Position numbers and translations under genes: made by a program. Of a stretch of DNA of 64,000 bases, positions 25,744-35,219 are shown piece by piece; the first letter of the stretch is position 1, and each line of letters starts with the position of its first letter. Source of the stretch: Shimwellia blattae DSM 4481 = NBRC 105725 (lineage in GTDB: Bacteria; Pseudomonadota; Gammaproteobacteria; Enterobacterales; Enterobacteriaceae); assembly GCF_000262305.1 (NCBI RefSeq), contig NC_017910.1:124001-188000 (forward strand). Reading direction: 5' to 3'. The notes under the pieces are model-generated. The model was not told where the DNA came from. It searched no databases and saw nothing but the letters and a program-made list of their open reading frames with translations.

Positions 25744-27351
25744 ATGCGAATCTCCTTGAAGAAATCAGGGGTGCTGAAGCTGGGCCTCAGCCTGGCGGCG
25801 CTCACCGTTGCCGCCGGCGTTCAGGCAAAAACACTGGTCTACTGCTCAGAAGGCTCCCCGGAAGGGTTTAACCCCCAGCTGTTCACCTCTGGCACCACTT
25901 ATGATGCCAGCTCAGTGCCCATCTACAGCCGACTGGTGGAGTTTAAACTTGGCACCACTGATATTATCCCGGGCCTTGCGGAAAAGTGGGATGTCAGCGC
26001 CGACGGTAAAACCTACACCTTCCACCTGCGCAAAGGGGTGAAGTGGCAGGAGAGCAAACTCTTTAAACCGACCCGCGACTTTAACGCAGACGATGTGGTG
26101 TTCTCCTTCGACCGCCAGCAAAACCCCAAAAACCCGTATCACGGCGTGTCCGGCGGCAGCTATGAATACTTCGAAGGCATGGGCCTGCCCGCGCTGATAA
26201 CCGGCGTGAAAAAAGTGGACGACTATACGGTTGAGTTCACCCTGAGCCGCCCGGAAGCGCCGTTCGTTGCCGACCTGGCCATGGACTTCGCCTCTATTCT
26301 TTCAAAAGAGTACGCCGACAATATGCTCAAGGCGGGCACCCCGGAGAAAGTCGATCTTAACCCTATCGGCACCGGCCCGTTCCAGCTGCTTCAGTACCAG
26401 AAAGACTCCCGCATTCTGTATAAAGCCTTCCCGGGATACTGGGGCACCAAACCGCAGATAGACCGGCTGGTGTTCTCCATCACGCCGGATGCCTCCGTGC
26501 GTTATGCCAAGCTGCAAAAAAATGAGTGTCAGGTGATGCCATACCCTAACCCGGCGGATCTGGCGCGCATGAAAGAAGACAAAAACATCAATCTGATGGA
26601 AATGCCGGGCCTGAACGTGGGTTACCTGTCGTTCAATACCGAGAAAAAACCCTTTGATAACGTGAAAGTCCGCCAGGCGCTGACCTGGGCGGTCAACAAA
26701 GAGGCGATCATCAAAGCGGTTTACCAGGGGGCAGGCCAGCCGGCGAAAAACCTGATCCCGCCGACCATGTGGGGCTATAACGACGCGGTACAGGATTACG
26801 GCTACGATCCGGAAAAAGCCAAAGCGCTGCTTAAAGAAGCCGGTATGGAAAAAGGCTTCAGCGTGGATCTGTGGGCGATGCCGGTTCAGCGCCCCTATAA
26901 CCCGAACGCCCGCCGCATGGCTGAGATGATCCAGGCCGACTGGGCCAAAATTGGCGTGCAGGCCAAAATCGTCAGCTATGAGTGGGGCGAGTACCTCAAG
27001 CGCGCCAAAGCCGGTGAGCACCAGACCGTGATGATGGGCTGGACCGGGGACAACGGGGATCCGGATAACTTCTTCGCCACCCTGTTCAGCTGTGCCGCCG
27101 CCAAAGACGGCTCTAACTACTCCCGCTGGTGCTATAAGCCGTTTGAAGAGCTTATCCAGCCTGCCCGCGCCACCGACGACCACAACCAGCGTATCGCCCT
27201 GTACAAACAGGCCCAGGAGATGATGCACGATCAGGCCCCGGCACTGATTATTGCCCACTCCACCGTGTTTGAACCGGTGCGCAAAGAGGTGAAAGGCTAC
27301 GTGGTAGATCCGCTTGGCAAGCACCACTTTGAGAACGTCTCCATCGAATAA
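25744..27351 (+). CDS. dppA: Periplasmic dipeptide-binding protein DppA
   Basis: Substrate-binding protein of the dipeptide ABC importer (SBP family 5), also used for haem and chemotaxis to dipeptides in E. coli. The protein is 535 aa with a classical signal peptide cleaved after GVQA (residue 28), giving mature KTLVYCSEGSPEGFNPQ. Cysteines at YCSEG and NECQVMP and late FSCAAA / SRWCYKP may form the usual disulphides. Highly expressed in relatives; a GcvB target and two hairpins downstream suggest post-transcriptional control. Confidence 0.97.
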   Translation: MRISLKKSGVLKLGLSLAALTVAAGVQAKTLVYCSEGSPEGFNPQLFTSGTTYDASSVPIYSRLVEFKLGTTDIIPGLAEKWDVSADGKTYTFHLRKGVKWQESKLFKPTRDFNADDVVFSFDRQQNPKNPYHGVSGGSYEYFEGMGLPALITGVKKVDDYTVEFTLSRPEAPFVADLAMDFASILSKEYADNMLKAGTPEKVDLNPIGTGPFQLLQYQKDSRILYKAFPGYWGTKPQIDRLVFSITPDASVRYAKLQKNECQVMPYPNPADLARMKEDKNINLMEMPGLNVGYLSFNTEKKPFDNVKVRQALTWAVNKEAIIKAVYQGAGQPAKNLIPPTMWGYNDAVQDYGYDPEKAKALLKEAGMEKGFSVDLWAMPVQRPYNPNARRMAEMIQADWAKIGVQAKIVSYEWGEYLKRAKAGEHQTVMMGWTGDNGDPDNFFATLFSCAAAKDGSNYSRWCYKPFEELIQPARATDDHNQRIALYKQAQEMMHDQAPALIIAHSTVFEPVRKEVKGYVVDPLGKHHFENVSIE

Positions 27352-27365
27352 TCATATCCACAACA

Positions 27366-27432
27366 GGAGGGCTGCGAGCCCTCCGACGATAACGCCAGAC
27401 ACGCCGGTAACAGGTTGTGCTGTGTTACCGGC
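27366..27432 (+). promoter_or_regulatory. Two stem-loops in the dppA-dppB gap
   Basis: GGAGGGCT / AGCCCTCC with a GCG loop (27366-27384) and GCCGGTAACA / TGTTACCGGC with a 10-nt loop (27403-27432). Neither is followed by a T-run. They probably stabilise the dppA 3' end or partly stop transcription, so that more binding protein than permease is made. Confidence 0.6.
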
Positions 27433-27514
27433 CCCCCGTGCGCGGGCGTCTGATTGGTGAGCAATATCGCCTGCCGGCCAGTGCGGCGGCAGGCTTTTAC
27501 AGAGAACCAGGGAT

Positions 27515-28534
27515 ATGTTGCAGTTTATTCTCCGACGTCTGGGGGTTGTGATCCCGACGTTTATCGGCATTACCTTACTCACATTCGCGTTTGTCCACAT
27601 GATCCCCGGCGATCCGGTAATGATCATGGCCGGGGAGCGCGGAATCTCCCCTGAACGCCACGCCCAGTTACTGGCCCAGCTCGGGCTGGACAAACCCCTG
27701 TGGCAGCAATACCTCAGCTACATCCAGGGGGTACTGCACGGGGATTTAGGGATCTCCCTGAAAAGCCGTTTACCGGTGTGGGATGAGTTTGTCCCGCGCT
27801 TTAAAGCCACCCTGGAGCTGGGCCTCTGCGCGATGCTGTTCGCCATGATTGTCGGCATCCCGGTGGGGGTGCTGGCGGCGGTTAAGCGCGGCTCCATCTT
27901 TGACCACTCCGCCGTGGGCCTGGCGCTGACCGGTTACTCCATGCCCATTTTCTGGTGGGGCATGATGCTTATCATGCTGGTGTCGGTACAGCTGAATCTG
28001 ACCCCGGTTTCCGGGCGCATCAGCGATACGGTATTCCTTGACGACTCGCTCCCCCTGAGCGGTTTTATGCTGATTGATACCGCCCTCTGGGGCGAGCCCG
28101 GGGACTTTACCGATGCCCTGGTCCATATGATTTTGCCCGCCATTGTGCTGGGGACCATTCCGCTGGCGGTGATTGTGCGCATGACCCGCTCCGCGATGCT
28201 GGAAGTGCTCGGGGAGGACTATATCCGCACGGCCCGGGCAAAAGGGCTCAGCCGCATGCGGGTGATTGTGGTCCACGCCCTGCGCAACGCCATGTTACCG
28301 GTGGTCACGGTTATCGGTTTGCAGGTGGGCACGCTGCTTGCCGGGGCCATCCTGACGGAGACCATCTTCTCCTGGCCGGGGCTGGGGCGCTGGCTGATAG
28401 ATGCCCTGCAACGCCGGGACTACCCGGTGGTTCAGGGTGGGGTACTGCTGGTGGCGACGATGATAATCCTCGTTAACCTGCTGGTTGATCTGCTTTACGG
28501 GGTGGTGAACCCGCGTATTCGCCACAGAAAGTAA
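27515..28534 (+). CDS. dppB: Dipeptide ABC transporter permease DppB
   Basis: First membrane subunit of the dipeptide importer, 339 aa, starting MLQFILRRLGVVIPTFIGIT, the usual N-terminus of this permease family. Six helices are visible. The cytoplasmic EAA loop is at EDYIRTARAKGLSRMRVIVVHALRNAMLPV, where it meets the ATPases. It follows dppA after 163 bp of hairpin-containing spacer; dppC starts 10 bp downstream. Confidence 0.97.
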   Translation: MLQFILRRLGVVIPTFIGITLLTFAFVHMIPGDPVMIMAGERGISPERHAQLLAQLGLDKPLWQQYLSYIQGVLHGDLGISLKSRLPVWDEFVPRFKATLELGLCAMLFAMIVGIPVGVLAAVKRGSIFDHSAVGLALTGYSMPIFWWGMMLIMLVSVQLNLTPVSGRISDTVFLDDSLPLSGFMLIDTALWGEPGDFTDALVHMILPAIVLGTIPLAVIVRMTRSAMLEVLGEDYIRTARAKGLSRMRVIVVHALRNAMLPVVTVIGLQVGTLLAGAILTETIFSWPGLGRWLIDALQRRDYPVVQGGVLLVATMIILVNLLVDLLYGVVNPRIRHRK

Positions 28535-28544
28535 GGGAGCCCTG

Positions 28545-29447
28545 ATGACACAACTGAATGAAAATACCGTGCTGGCCGCACCGGTGCCGATGACGCCGCT
28601 TCAGGAGTTCTGGCACTACTTTAAGCGTAACAAAGGGGCGGTAGTGGGCCTGGTGTATGTGGTGGTGATGCTGATCATTGCCCTGTTTGCCAGTGTGCTG
28701 GCGCCCCACGGCCCGGCGGAACAGTTCCGCGATGCGCTGCTCCACCCGCCGGTCTGGCAGGAGGGGGGCTCCTGGCAATATATCCTTGGCACCGATGATG
28801 TGGGCCGCGATGTGCTGTCGCGCCTGATGTATGGCGCGCGCCTCTCGCTGCTGGTGGGCTGCCTGGTGGTGGCGCTGTCGCTGGTGATGGGGATTATCCT
28901 GGGGCTGGTGGCCGGTTACTTTGGCGGCCTGGTGGACACCATCATTATGCGGGTGGTGGATATTATGCTGGCGCTGCCCAGCCTGCTGCTGGCGCTGGTA
29001 CTGGTGGCTATCTTCGGCCCGTCGATTGTTAACGCCTCCCTGGCGCTGACGTTTGTCGCCCTGCCGCACTATGTGCGCCTGACCCGGGGCGCGGTGCTGT
29101 CTGAGGTGCACCGCGATTATGTGACCGCCTCCCGGGTAGCGGGTGCAGGCGCAATGCGCCAGATGTTTATCAACATCTTCCCCAACTGCCTGGCACCGCT
29201 GATTGTTCAGGCCTCTCTCGGGTTTTCTAACGCCATCCTCGATATGGCCGCGCTCGGCTTTCTGGGCATGGGGGCGCAACCGCCAACCCCGGAATGGGGC
29301 ACCATGCTTTCCGACGTGTTGCAGTTTGCCCAGAGTGCCTGGTGGGTGGTGACCTTCCCGGGGCTGGCCATTTTGTTAACGGTACTGGCATTTAACCTGA
29401 TGGGCGACGGGCTGCGGGATGCGCTCGACCCCAAACTGAAGCAGTAA
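28545..29447 (+). CDS. dppC: Dipeptide ABC transporter permease DppC
   Basis: Second membrane subunit, 300 aa. The N-terminal cytoplasmic tail ends in EFWHYFKRNKGAVVGLVYV, as in OppC/DppC proteins, and a conserved GTDDVGRDVLSRLMYGARLSL segment precedes helix 2. The EAA loop is at HRDYVTASRVAGAGAMRQMFINIFPN. AAGGGAG supports the start, and dppD begins 11 bp after the stop. Confidence 0.97.
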   Translation: MTQLNENTVLAAPVPMTPLQEFWHYFKRNKGAVVGLVYVVVMLIIALFASVLAPHGPAEQFRDALLHPPVWQEGGSWQYILGTDDVGRDVLSRLMYGARLSLLVGCLVVALSLVMGIILGLVAGYFGGLVDTIIMRVVDIMLALPSLLLALVLVAIFGPSIVNASLALTFVALPHYVRLTRGAVLSEVHRDYVTASRVAGAGAMRQMFINIFPNCLAPLIVQASLGFSNAILDMAALGFLGMGAQPPTPEWGTMLSDVLQFAQSAWWVVTFPGLAILLTVLAFNLMGDGLRDALDPKLKQ

Positions 29448-29458
29448 AGAGGCACCCA

Positions 29459-30439
29459 ATGGCGTTACTGAATATAGATAAATTATCGGTGCATTTTGGC
29501 GAGAAAGAGGCCCCATTCCGTGCCGTTGACCGGGTGAGTTACCGGGTGGAGCGGGGCCAGGTAGTGGGGATTGTCGGCGAGTCCGGTTCGGGGAAATCGG
29601 TCAGCTCGCTGGCTATTATGGGGCTGATTGATTACCCGGGTCGGGTCATGGCCGAGCGGCTGATGTTCGATGGTCAGGATCTGCAACGCTTGTCTGAGCA
29701 GGAGCGTCGCCAGCTGGTCGGGGCCGATGTGGCGATGATTTTCCAGGATCCGATGACCAGCCTGAACCCCTGCTATACGGTGGGGTATCAGATTATGGAG
29801 GCCATAAAAGTACACCAGGGCGGCAACCGCCGCACCCGGCGCCAGCGGGCCATTGATCTGCTGACCCAGGTCGGGATCCCGGATCCGGCCTCCCGGCTGG
29901 GGGTGTTCCCGCACCAGTTATCCGGGGGCATGAGCCAGCGGGTGATGATCGCCATGGCGATAGCCTGCCGCCCGCGGCTGTTGATTGCCGATGAGCCCAC
30001 CACCGCCCTGGATGTGACCATCCAGGCGCAGATTATTGAGCTGTTACTGGATCTGCAACAGCAGGAAAACATGGCGCTTATCCTGATAACCCATGACCTG
30101 GCGCTGGTGGCGGAAGCGGCCGATAAAATCATTGTGATGTATGCCGGGCAGGTGGTGGAAAGCGCCGACGCGCAGGATATTTTCCGCGCCCCGCGCCACC
30201 CCTATACCCAGGCCCTGCTGCGGGCGCTGCCGGAGTTTGCCCAGGATAAAGCCCGGCTGGCTTCCCTGCCGGGGGTAGTGCCGGGGAAATATGACCGGCC
30301 ACAGGGCTGTTTGCTGAACCCGCGCTGCCCCTATGCCACCGATCGCTGCCGGGTGGAAGAGCCCCCGCTGCACAGCCTGCCGGGCGGCCGCCAGTCGAAA
30401 TGTCACTACCCCCTTGATGATGCCGGGAGGCCCGCATAA
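29459..30439 (+). CDS. dppD: Dipeptide ABC transporter ATPase DppD
   Basis: One of two ATPases of the importer, 326 aa. Walker A GESGSGKSVSS, Q-loop MIFQDPMTSLNP, ABC signature LSGGMSQRV and Walker B LLIADEPTTALD are intact. The C-terminal cysteine-rich oligopeptide-transporter segment (GCLLNPRCPYATDRC) is present, as in E. coli DppD, which binds an iron-sulfur cluster in some relatives. The stop codon TAA overlaps the dppF start ATG by one base. Confidence 0.97.
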   Translation: MALLNIDKLSVHFGEKEAPFRAVDRVSYRVERGQVVGIVGESGSGKSVSSLAIMGLIDYPGRVMAERLMFDGQDLQRLSEQERRQLVGADVAMIFQDPMTSLNPCYTVGYQIMEAIKVHQGGNRRTRRQRAIDLLTQVGIPDPASRLGVFPHQLSGGMSQRVMIAMAIACRPRLLIADEPTTALDVTIQAQIIELLLDLQQQENMALILITHDLALVAEAADKIIVMYAGQVVESADAQDIFRAPRHPYTQALLRALPEFAQDKARLASLPGVVPGKYDRPQGCLLNPRCPYATDRCRVEEPPLHSLPGGRQSKCHYPLDDAGRPA

Positions 30440-31440
30440 TGCATATTCAGTTAGTCAGCAGCCAGCCGCTACTCCGGGCGGAGGATCTGAAAAAGTATTA
30501 CCCGGTGAAAACCGGCCTGTTCCGGCCCGAGCGGCTGGTCAGGGCGCTGGACGGGGTCTCTTTCACGCTGGAGCGCGGTAAAACGCTGGCGGTGGTGGGG
30601 GAGTCCGGCTGCGGGAAGTCGACACTCGGGCGGTTGCTGACCATGATAGAAACCCCCACCGGCGGGCAACTGCACTATCTGGGCCAGGATCTGCTGATCC
30701 CCGATCCCCAGGCTCAGAAGCTGCGGCGCCAGAAAATCCAGATTGTGTTTCAGAACCCTTATGGCTCCCTGAATCCGCGCAAAAAAGTGGGGCAGATTCT
30801 TGAAGAGCCGCTGGTTATCAACACCACCTTAAGCCGCGACGCCCGGCGGGAGAAAGCCCTCGCCATGATGGCGAAAGTGGGCCTGAAGCCCGAGCATTAC
30901 GACCGCTACCCGCATATGTTTTCCGGCGGCCAGCGCCAGCGTATTGCCATTGCCCGGGGGCTGATGCTGGATCCGGATGTGGTAATAGCCGACGAGCCGG
31001 TCTCCGCGCTGGATGTGTCGGTGCGTGCCCAGGTACTGAACCTGATGATGGATCTGCAACAGGAGCTGGGGCTGTCTTATGTGTTTATCTCCCACGACCT
31101 GTCGGTGGTGGAGCATATCGCCGATGAGGTGATGGTGATGTACCTCGGGCGCTGTGTGGAGAAGGGCAGCAAGGCGCAGATTTTCACGAACCCGCAGCAC
31201 CCTTATACCCAGGCGCTGCTTTCAGCCACCCCCCGGCTGAACCCGGATCAGCGCCGGGAGCGCATTAAGCTGAGCGGCGAGCTGCCAAGCCCGCTGAGCC
31301 CGCCACCGGGCTGTGCCTTCAGCGCCCGCTGCCGCCGGTGTATGACGAGCTGCACCCAGTCACCGCCAGAGCTGAAGAGCTATGAGGGCCAGCAGGTGGC
31401 CTGCTTTGCGGTGGAGCAGGACCACGCGATGTCTCAATAA
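30439..31440 (+). CDS. dppF: Dipeptide ABC transporter ATPase DppF
   Basis: Second ATPase of the importer, 333 aa. Walker A GESGCGKSTLG, signature FSGGQRQRI and Walker B VVIADEPVSALDVS are intact, followed by the C-terminal extension PPPGCAFSARCRRC. The start overlaps the dppD stop (TAATG), so the pair is translationally coupled. It converges on bcsG with only 6 bp between the stops and no visible terminator. Confidence 0.97.
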   Translation: MHIQLVSSQPLLRAEDLKKYYPVKTGLFRPERLVRALDGVSFTLERGKTLAVVGESGCGKSTLGRLLTMIETPTGGQLHYLGQDLLIPDPQAQKLRRQKIQIVFQNPYGSLNPRKKVGQILEEPLVINTTLSRDARREKALAMMAKVGLKPEHYDRYPHMFSGGQRQRIAIARGLMLDPDVVIADEPVSALDVSVRAQVLNLMMDLQQELGLSYVFISHDLSVVEHIADEVMVMYLGRCVEKGSKAQIFTNPQHPYTQALLSATPRLNPDQRRERIKLSGELPSPLSPPPGCAFSARCRRCMTSCTQSPPELKSYEGQQVACFAVEQDHAMSQ

Positions 31441-31446
31441 CAGAGG

Positions 31447-33087
31447 CTATTGCGGGTACGGCACCCAGTCACCGCCGCTCAGGCGAACATAAGGGTGCCC
31501 CTGATATTCCACCACCACTGCGTTAGCATTCTCGGAGACCACCGCAGATTGTGGCAGACCACGGGTCAGGGCATTCCAGTCCACCGTGTCTGCCACAAAG
31601 TTCCTGCCGTCGACGGTGCGGGCGACCAGCTCAGAGATAGCCAGAAAACTGCTGGGCTGTGTTATCTCAATGGGGGTGCCCTGGTGGGGCGCCTTCATGC
31701 CGGTAAATTTCACGCCGACCGGCACATGGGTTATCGACGGGCTGGGGATATCGCGCAGCCCGGAGATCTGCATTTTATCGCCCACCAGCGCGGCACCGTG
31801 TTCCGGCACCAGCAGCACCATCACCTTGCGGTTGCTTTTTTCCAGCGCACTCAGAAAGGCGTCCAGCTCATCGAACAGTTTTTTGGCCCGGGTGCGGTAG
31901 TCGGCGGTTTTACGGGTTCCGGCGATGTAGTTACCGTCGTGCAGCGGCAGCAGGTTAAAGAAGGTGGCGCTGCGCCCGCCTGGCTGCTGGCCGCTGTGCG
32001 CCATCCAGCGTTGCAGGATAGCCGCATCGTCATAGATGCGGGAGCCGTCAAAAGAGTGCAGGTTCAGGGGCAGGTTTTGCTGGTCCATCAGCGGTGCCTG
32101 CATTCCCCCTTGTTCGCGGATCTCTTTGAGCATATCGCCGAACACGCCATTGTGGTCGAGCATCAGCTGTGAGGTAAAACCGAGGCGGGCAAGGTTCTCA
32201 AACAGATAGCACTTGTTACCCGCCGCCGAATAGAGATCTTTATGCGATGGCTGCCCGCAACTGGCGCGCAGCAGGCGAATAGCCGCCGGGCCGCTGTATG
32301 AGGTGGCCGAATTAAAGTGCTTAAACACAATGTCAAAGTGCGACCACAGAGGGTGGGTATCCAGCCCGGTGGCCTGAATATCTGACCACGCCAGTGAGCA
32401 GATATTAATAACCAGCAGGTCGAAGGGCTGGGCATCGGCGGGCAGCGCGGTGGGGAAATTGGTCTGGCGCTTCGCTTCGCTGGCATAAAAACGGTTAAGC
32501 CAGTCGGTCAGGTTATCCGTGGTCGGGGGGGCGGTCTGGGCCGGAATATCATTTGCGGCAGCAGCGGCGGTCTGATCTGCGGCTGTGTGAGAGTTTCCGG
32601 CGCTCACCTCCGGGGCCCGTGTCAGCACTGGCCCGCCCGGGGTTGCCAGGTTTAGCCAGACCATGGCCGCCACGCTTATGGTGGTGACCCGGAGCCACTG
32701 GGCGATAAACAGCCAGCCTACCAGCATCACAAAGGCGACGCCGACCATTTTCCAGTTAATAAAGCGGGCTATCAGATCGACAATATAATCCAGGCTAAAT
32801 TCGGTCAGCTGCGCGCCCTGGCTTATCAGGCTGTCCAGCCCCAGCAGCCAGGTATCGTGCCAGAACAGGCCAATGCCCACGGGAAAACTGATCCAGTTGC
32901 GCAGGGTATGCAGCCGCTCACCGGGCAGCGGCAGCAGTAGCCAGGCCATAAAAATCAGGTTCGCCAGCGGGTGAAAATTAAGATAACCGGCCCACAACAG
33001 GGCAAATTTAAACAGAAAATAGAGGTTCCACCCCGCCAGCCCCCGCCAGCGCCACCCGGTGGCGGGTGTGTGTACGGATTCAGTCAT
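31447..33087 (-). CDS. bcsG: Cellulose phosphoethanolamine transferase BcsG
   Basis: Membrane enzyme that decorates cellulose with phosphoethanolamine, 546 aa. The N-terminal part has about five transmembrane helices (from NLYFLFKFALLWAGYL to WLRVTTISVAAMVWL). A Pro/Ala-rich linker at about 160-195 leads to the periplasmic phosphotransferase domain. The nucleophile serine is in SATSYSGPAAIRLLRASCGQ, and VLLVPEHGAALVGDKMQ carries conserved Glu-His metal ligands. The start overlaps the bcsF end by 8 bases. It is the last gene of bcsEFG, convergent with dppF. Confidence 0.95.
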   Translation of the reverse strand: MTESVHTPATGWRWRGLAGWNLYFLFKFALLWAGYLNFHPLANLIFMAWLLLPLPGERLHTLRNWISFPVGIGLFWHDTWLLGLDSLISQGAQLTEFSLDYIVDLIARFINWKMVGVAFVMLVGWLFIAQWLRVTTISVAAMVWLNLATPGGPVLTRAPEVSAGNSHTAADQTAAAAANDIPAQTAPPTTDNLTDWLNRFYASEAKRQTNFPTALPADAQPFDLLVINICSLAWSDIQATGLDTHPLWSHFDIVFKHFNSATSYSGPAAIRLLRASCGQPSHKDLYSAAGNKCYLFENLARLGFTSQLMLDHNGVFGDMLKEIREQGGMQAPLMDQQNLPLNLHSFDGSRIYDDAAILQRWMAHSGQQPGGRSATFFNLLPLHDGNYIAGTRKTADYRTRAKKLFDELDAFLSALEKSNRKVMVLLVPEHGAALVGDKMQISGLRDIPSPSITHVPVGVKFTGMKAPHQGTPIEITQPSSFLAISELVARTVDGRNFVADTVDWNALTRGLPQSAVVSENANAVVVEYQGHPYVRLSGGDWVPYPQ

Positions 33088-33274
33088 GTTTACGCGTGGC
33101 CCCGGGTGCGGCAGAGCGACGTATCACCCCGGCGGGTTTCAGGTATCTGGCCGTGAAAAACGTGCGCGTTACGCGGGCGATTATCCCGGGTAATCGCGGG
33201 TGCAGGGCGTAGCCCAGCGGTATAAAAATGACCGCACACAGAAAAATCAGCTGTAAAATATCGTTAATATTCAT
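33080..33274 (-). CDS. bcsF: BcsF, small membrane subunit of the cellulose synthase complex
   Basis: A 64-residue protein with one N-terminal transmembrane helix (ILQLIFLCAVIFIPLGYAL) and a basic tail (RYLKPAGVIRRSAAPGATRK), both typical of E. coli BcsF (63 aa). In E. coli it recruits BcsE to the membrane. Its start is 5 bp after the bcsE stop and its end overlaps bcsG, so bcsEFG forms one coupled operon. Confidence 0.93.
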   Translation of the reverse strand: MNINDILQLIFLCAVIFIPLGYALHPRLPGIIARVTRTFFTARYLKPAGVIRRSAAPGATRKHD

Positions 33275-33279
33275 GAGGG

Positions 33280-34836
33280 TTACGGATCCTGCGGGTTCCC
33301 GGTGAGCAGGGTGACGGGCTGTGGCTCCCGCCGCCATCCCTGCTCGTTGTAATGGATGTTCATGGCATCCTGACTGCCTGATGTCTGAGGGAGAGGCTGA
33401 TTAAGCTGCCCCAGGCTGGATTTGCCCATCTCAACGAGCTGGGCCGCAATGTTTTTATCCTCATACCATACGGTGCGGTTAGCGATAATATCGGCCACAG
33501 GGAACGGGAAGATCCGGCTGAGCGCCTTGTCGAGATCGTTAATCAGGCAAAAAGAGAGAAACAGAAATATCTGTCCGTGGCCGATGGTCATGATGTCGCC
33601 CGTGCGGTTAGGGCGGCACAGGGTCAGCGCCTGTTCTGCCCGCAGGCCGGCAACCGGGCGCATGGCGACCAGAACGCCTTTACTGTCGAAGGCGATCAGC
33701 GGGTTATTCAGCAGATCGTTAATGGCGCGGCAAAAGGTCTCCCAGGGCTGGAGACCCTTAAGTGATAGCGGGCGGACGGAGTTGATCAACTGGTCGAAGT
33801 CCCGGGGAACATGCTGGTGGAAGACCTGGCTTTTGATGGCGTCAATCATGGCGAGGCTGCGCGAAAGCGTAATGGTCCAGGGTATTACCATATTGGCGCC
33901 GCAGCCCAGTAACAGGCGTTCGTCGGTGGCGCGCAGGCAGGGATTCTTCTCCCGGATAACCAGCTTCAGGGCTGAGCCGCGCTGCAAGCGCAAAGAGTGT
34001 ACCGCCCGGGCTACGCGCTCGACCTGGCCTACCTGGCTGAGAGAGAAAATCACCGTGGCGGCACTGGCACTACGGGCGGCCTCGAACAGTGCGTTACTCG
34101 TGCTAAAGAGCACCCAGTGTTCCGAGAACGCCGGTGCCCCTTCCAGCACATCTGTCTGACACAAAATACGCTGATCGTCCGTGTAGCTTTGTGGGGGGGT
34201 ATCTGTGGACGTGAGCACTTCCCAGCCGTTTTCGGTGTGCGTTACCGGCACCTGGCTGCGCCCGGCAATGCCTTTATCACTGCACCACCACTGCACGCTA
34301 TAGCGGTGCTGATCACTCTGATAATGTAAATCCGCAAGGCCGGAAAGACGGGGATACTCTCCCATTAAGCGTGCGGTTTGTTTGCCAAGACTATTTCCCG
34401 GATTTAACACTAACAGACTGGCGTGGTGTGCATTAGTCCAGCGTGACGTTATTGTCAACCATGAAACTAACTCACTGTTATTAACATTTTCGAAAATTTT
34501 TTCACTTAATAAAAGAATAATAAAAAAATGTTCCGGATTAATGTTTCTGATTAAATCAGAGGAAAATGCCTGTAATGCTTTTATCTGCCCAGGCATGGTA
34601 AATAATGAAACTTTCCCGGGCCCGCTATTTGCCGCGAGGGTGATCTGCTCCAGGTCTGTTTTATCCATGACAACTGCCGCACAGCGTGCGTCAGGCGCCT
34701 GTTCAGCCAGTGTTGCGTTAAGCAGGGAAAGCGCATCCTGTTTACGATCTGTGTTAATCCACCATATTCCCCCGGCAGGCATATGACTCAGTTCGGCCCA
34801 GAGCGGTCGGATACCGAGCGAAAAAACTGGACCCAT
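33280..34836 (-). CDS. bcsE: c-di-GMP-binding cellulose synthesis regulator BcsE
   Basis: Cytoplasmic regulator of 518 aa that boosts cellulose synthesis and binds c-di-GMP. The C-terminal GIL domain keeps the I-site-like motif RTGD in CRPNRTGDIMTIG. REC-like and degenerate NTPase parts precede it, with conserved RATDERLLLGCGANMVIPW. I chose ATG 34836 (MGPVFSLGIRPLW, like E. coli MDPVFSIGISSLW) because GAGG lies six bases upstream; an ATG two codons earlier lacks spacing. It is divergent from bcsR. Confidence 0.93.
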   Translation of the reverse strand: MGPVFSLGIRPLWAELSHMPAGGIWWINTDRKQDALSLLNATLAEQAPDARCAAVVMDKTDLEQITLAANSGPGKVSLFTMPGQIKALQAFSSDLIRNINPEHFFIILLLSEKIFENVNNSELVSWLTITSRWTNAHHASLLVLNPGNSLGKQTARLMGEYPRLSGLADLHYQSDQHRYSVQWWCSDKGIAGRSQVPVTHTENGWEVLTSTDTPPQSYTDDQRILCQTDVLEGAPAFSEHWVLFSTSNALFEAARSASAATVIFSLSQVGQVERVARAVHSLRLQRGSALKLVIREKNPCLRATDERLLLGCGANMVIPWTITLSRSLAMIDAIKSQVFHQHVPRDFDQLINSVRPLSLKGLQPWETFCRAINDLLNNPLIAFDSKGVLVAMRPVAGLRAEQALTLCRPNRTGDIMTIGHGQIFLFLSFCLINDLDKALSRIFPFPVADIIANRTVWYEDKNIAAQLVEMGKSSLGQLNQPLPQTSGSQDAMNIHYNEQGWRREPQPVTLLTGNPQDP

Positions 34837-34905
34837 TGTCATCCTCGTGAAAATAGAAACAGGCTTTTGCCAGTATACGCGTGAGTACCAGAAAATAAAC
34901 GGCTA

Positions 34906-34934
34906 TTGAAAATAAAATATAGCAGTTCTATCAT
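34906..34934 (+). promoter_or_regulatory. Candidate promoter of bcsRQABZC
   Basis: TTGAAA (34906-34911) and TATCAT (34929-34934) have a spacing of exactly 17 bp, close to the sigma-70 consensus. They lie 77 bp upstream of the bcsR start in the 174-bp divergent bcsE/bcsR region. Confidence 0.6.
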
Positions 34935-35010
34935 TCAGTTAAAGATTATCGCCTACATCATTAATGCAGGACCTGAATCATTATAGCCTGGATGAGAATG
35001 GGGAACGAAA

Positions 35011-35205
35011 ATGAACATTAATGATGTATCCCGTAGCAGGAAAAGTGTCGTGGCTTATGCTTTTGAAAATGATTTTCTTGCCCTGCAACGGATCTTTGCG
35101 CTGCCCGACATTCACTACTCAGATATCTCTCAAAATGAACGGCTGTCTGCTGCATTGCAGCGCTGGCCGTTGCTGGCGGAATTCGCTGAAAAAAAACAGG
35201 GATAA
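35011..35205 (+). CDS. bcsR: BcsR, small cellulose synthesis protein
   Basis: A 64-aa protein matching E. coli BcsR (62 aa), with DVSRSRKSVVAYAFENDFLALQRIFALPDI as the conserved part followed by an acidic/aromatic helix. In E. coli BcsR binds BcsQ and the pair stabilises the Bcs complex. It is the first gene of the bcsRQABZC operon, and the bcsQ start codon follows after 14 bp. Confidence 0.92.
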   Translation: MNINDVSRSRKSVVAYAFENDFLALQRIFALPDIHYSDISQNERLSAALQRWPLLAEFAEKKQG

Positions 35206-35219
35206 CAGGAGTTTTACTG

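Noticed and set aside
25423..25744. Overlapping minus-strand frames upstream of dppA
   Set aside because: They are antisense to the dppA leader, rich in Arg/Pro/Ser without motifs, and no start signals are seen.
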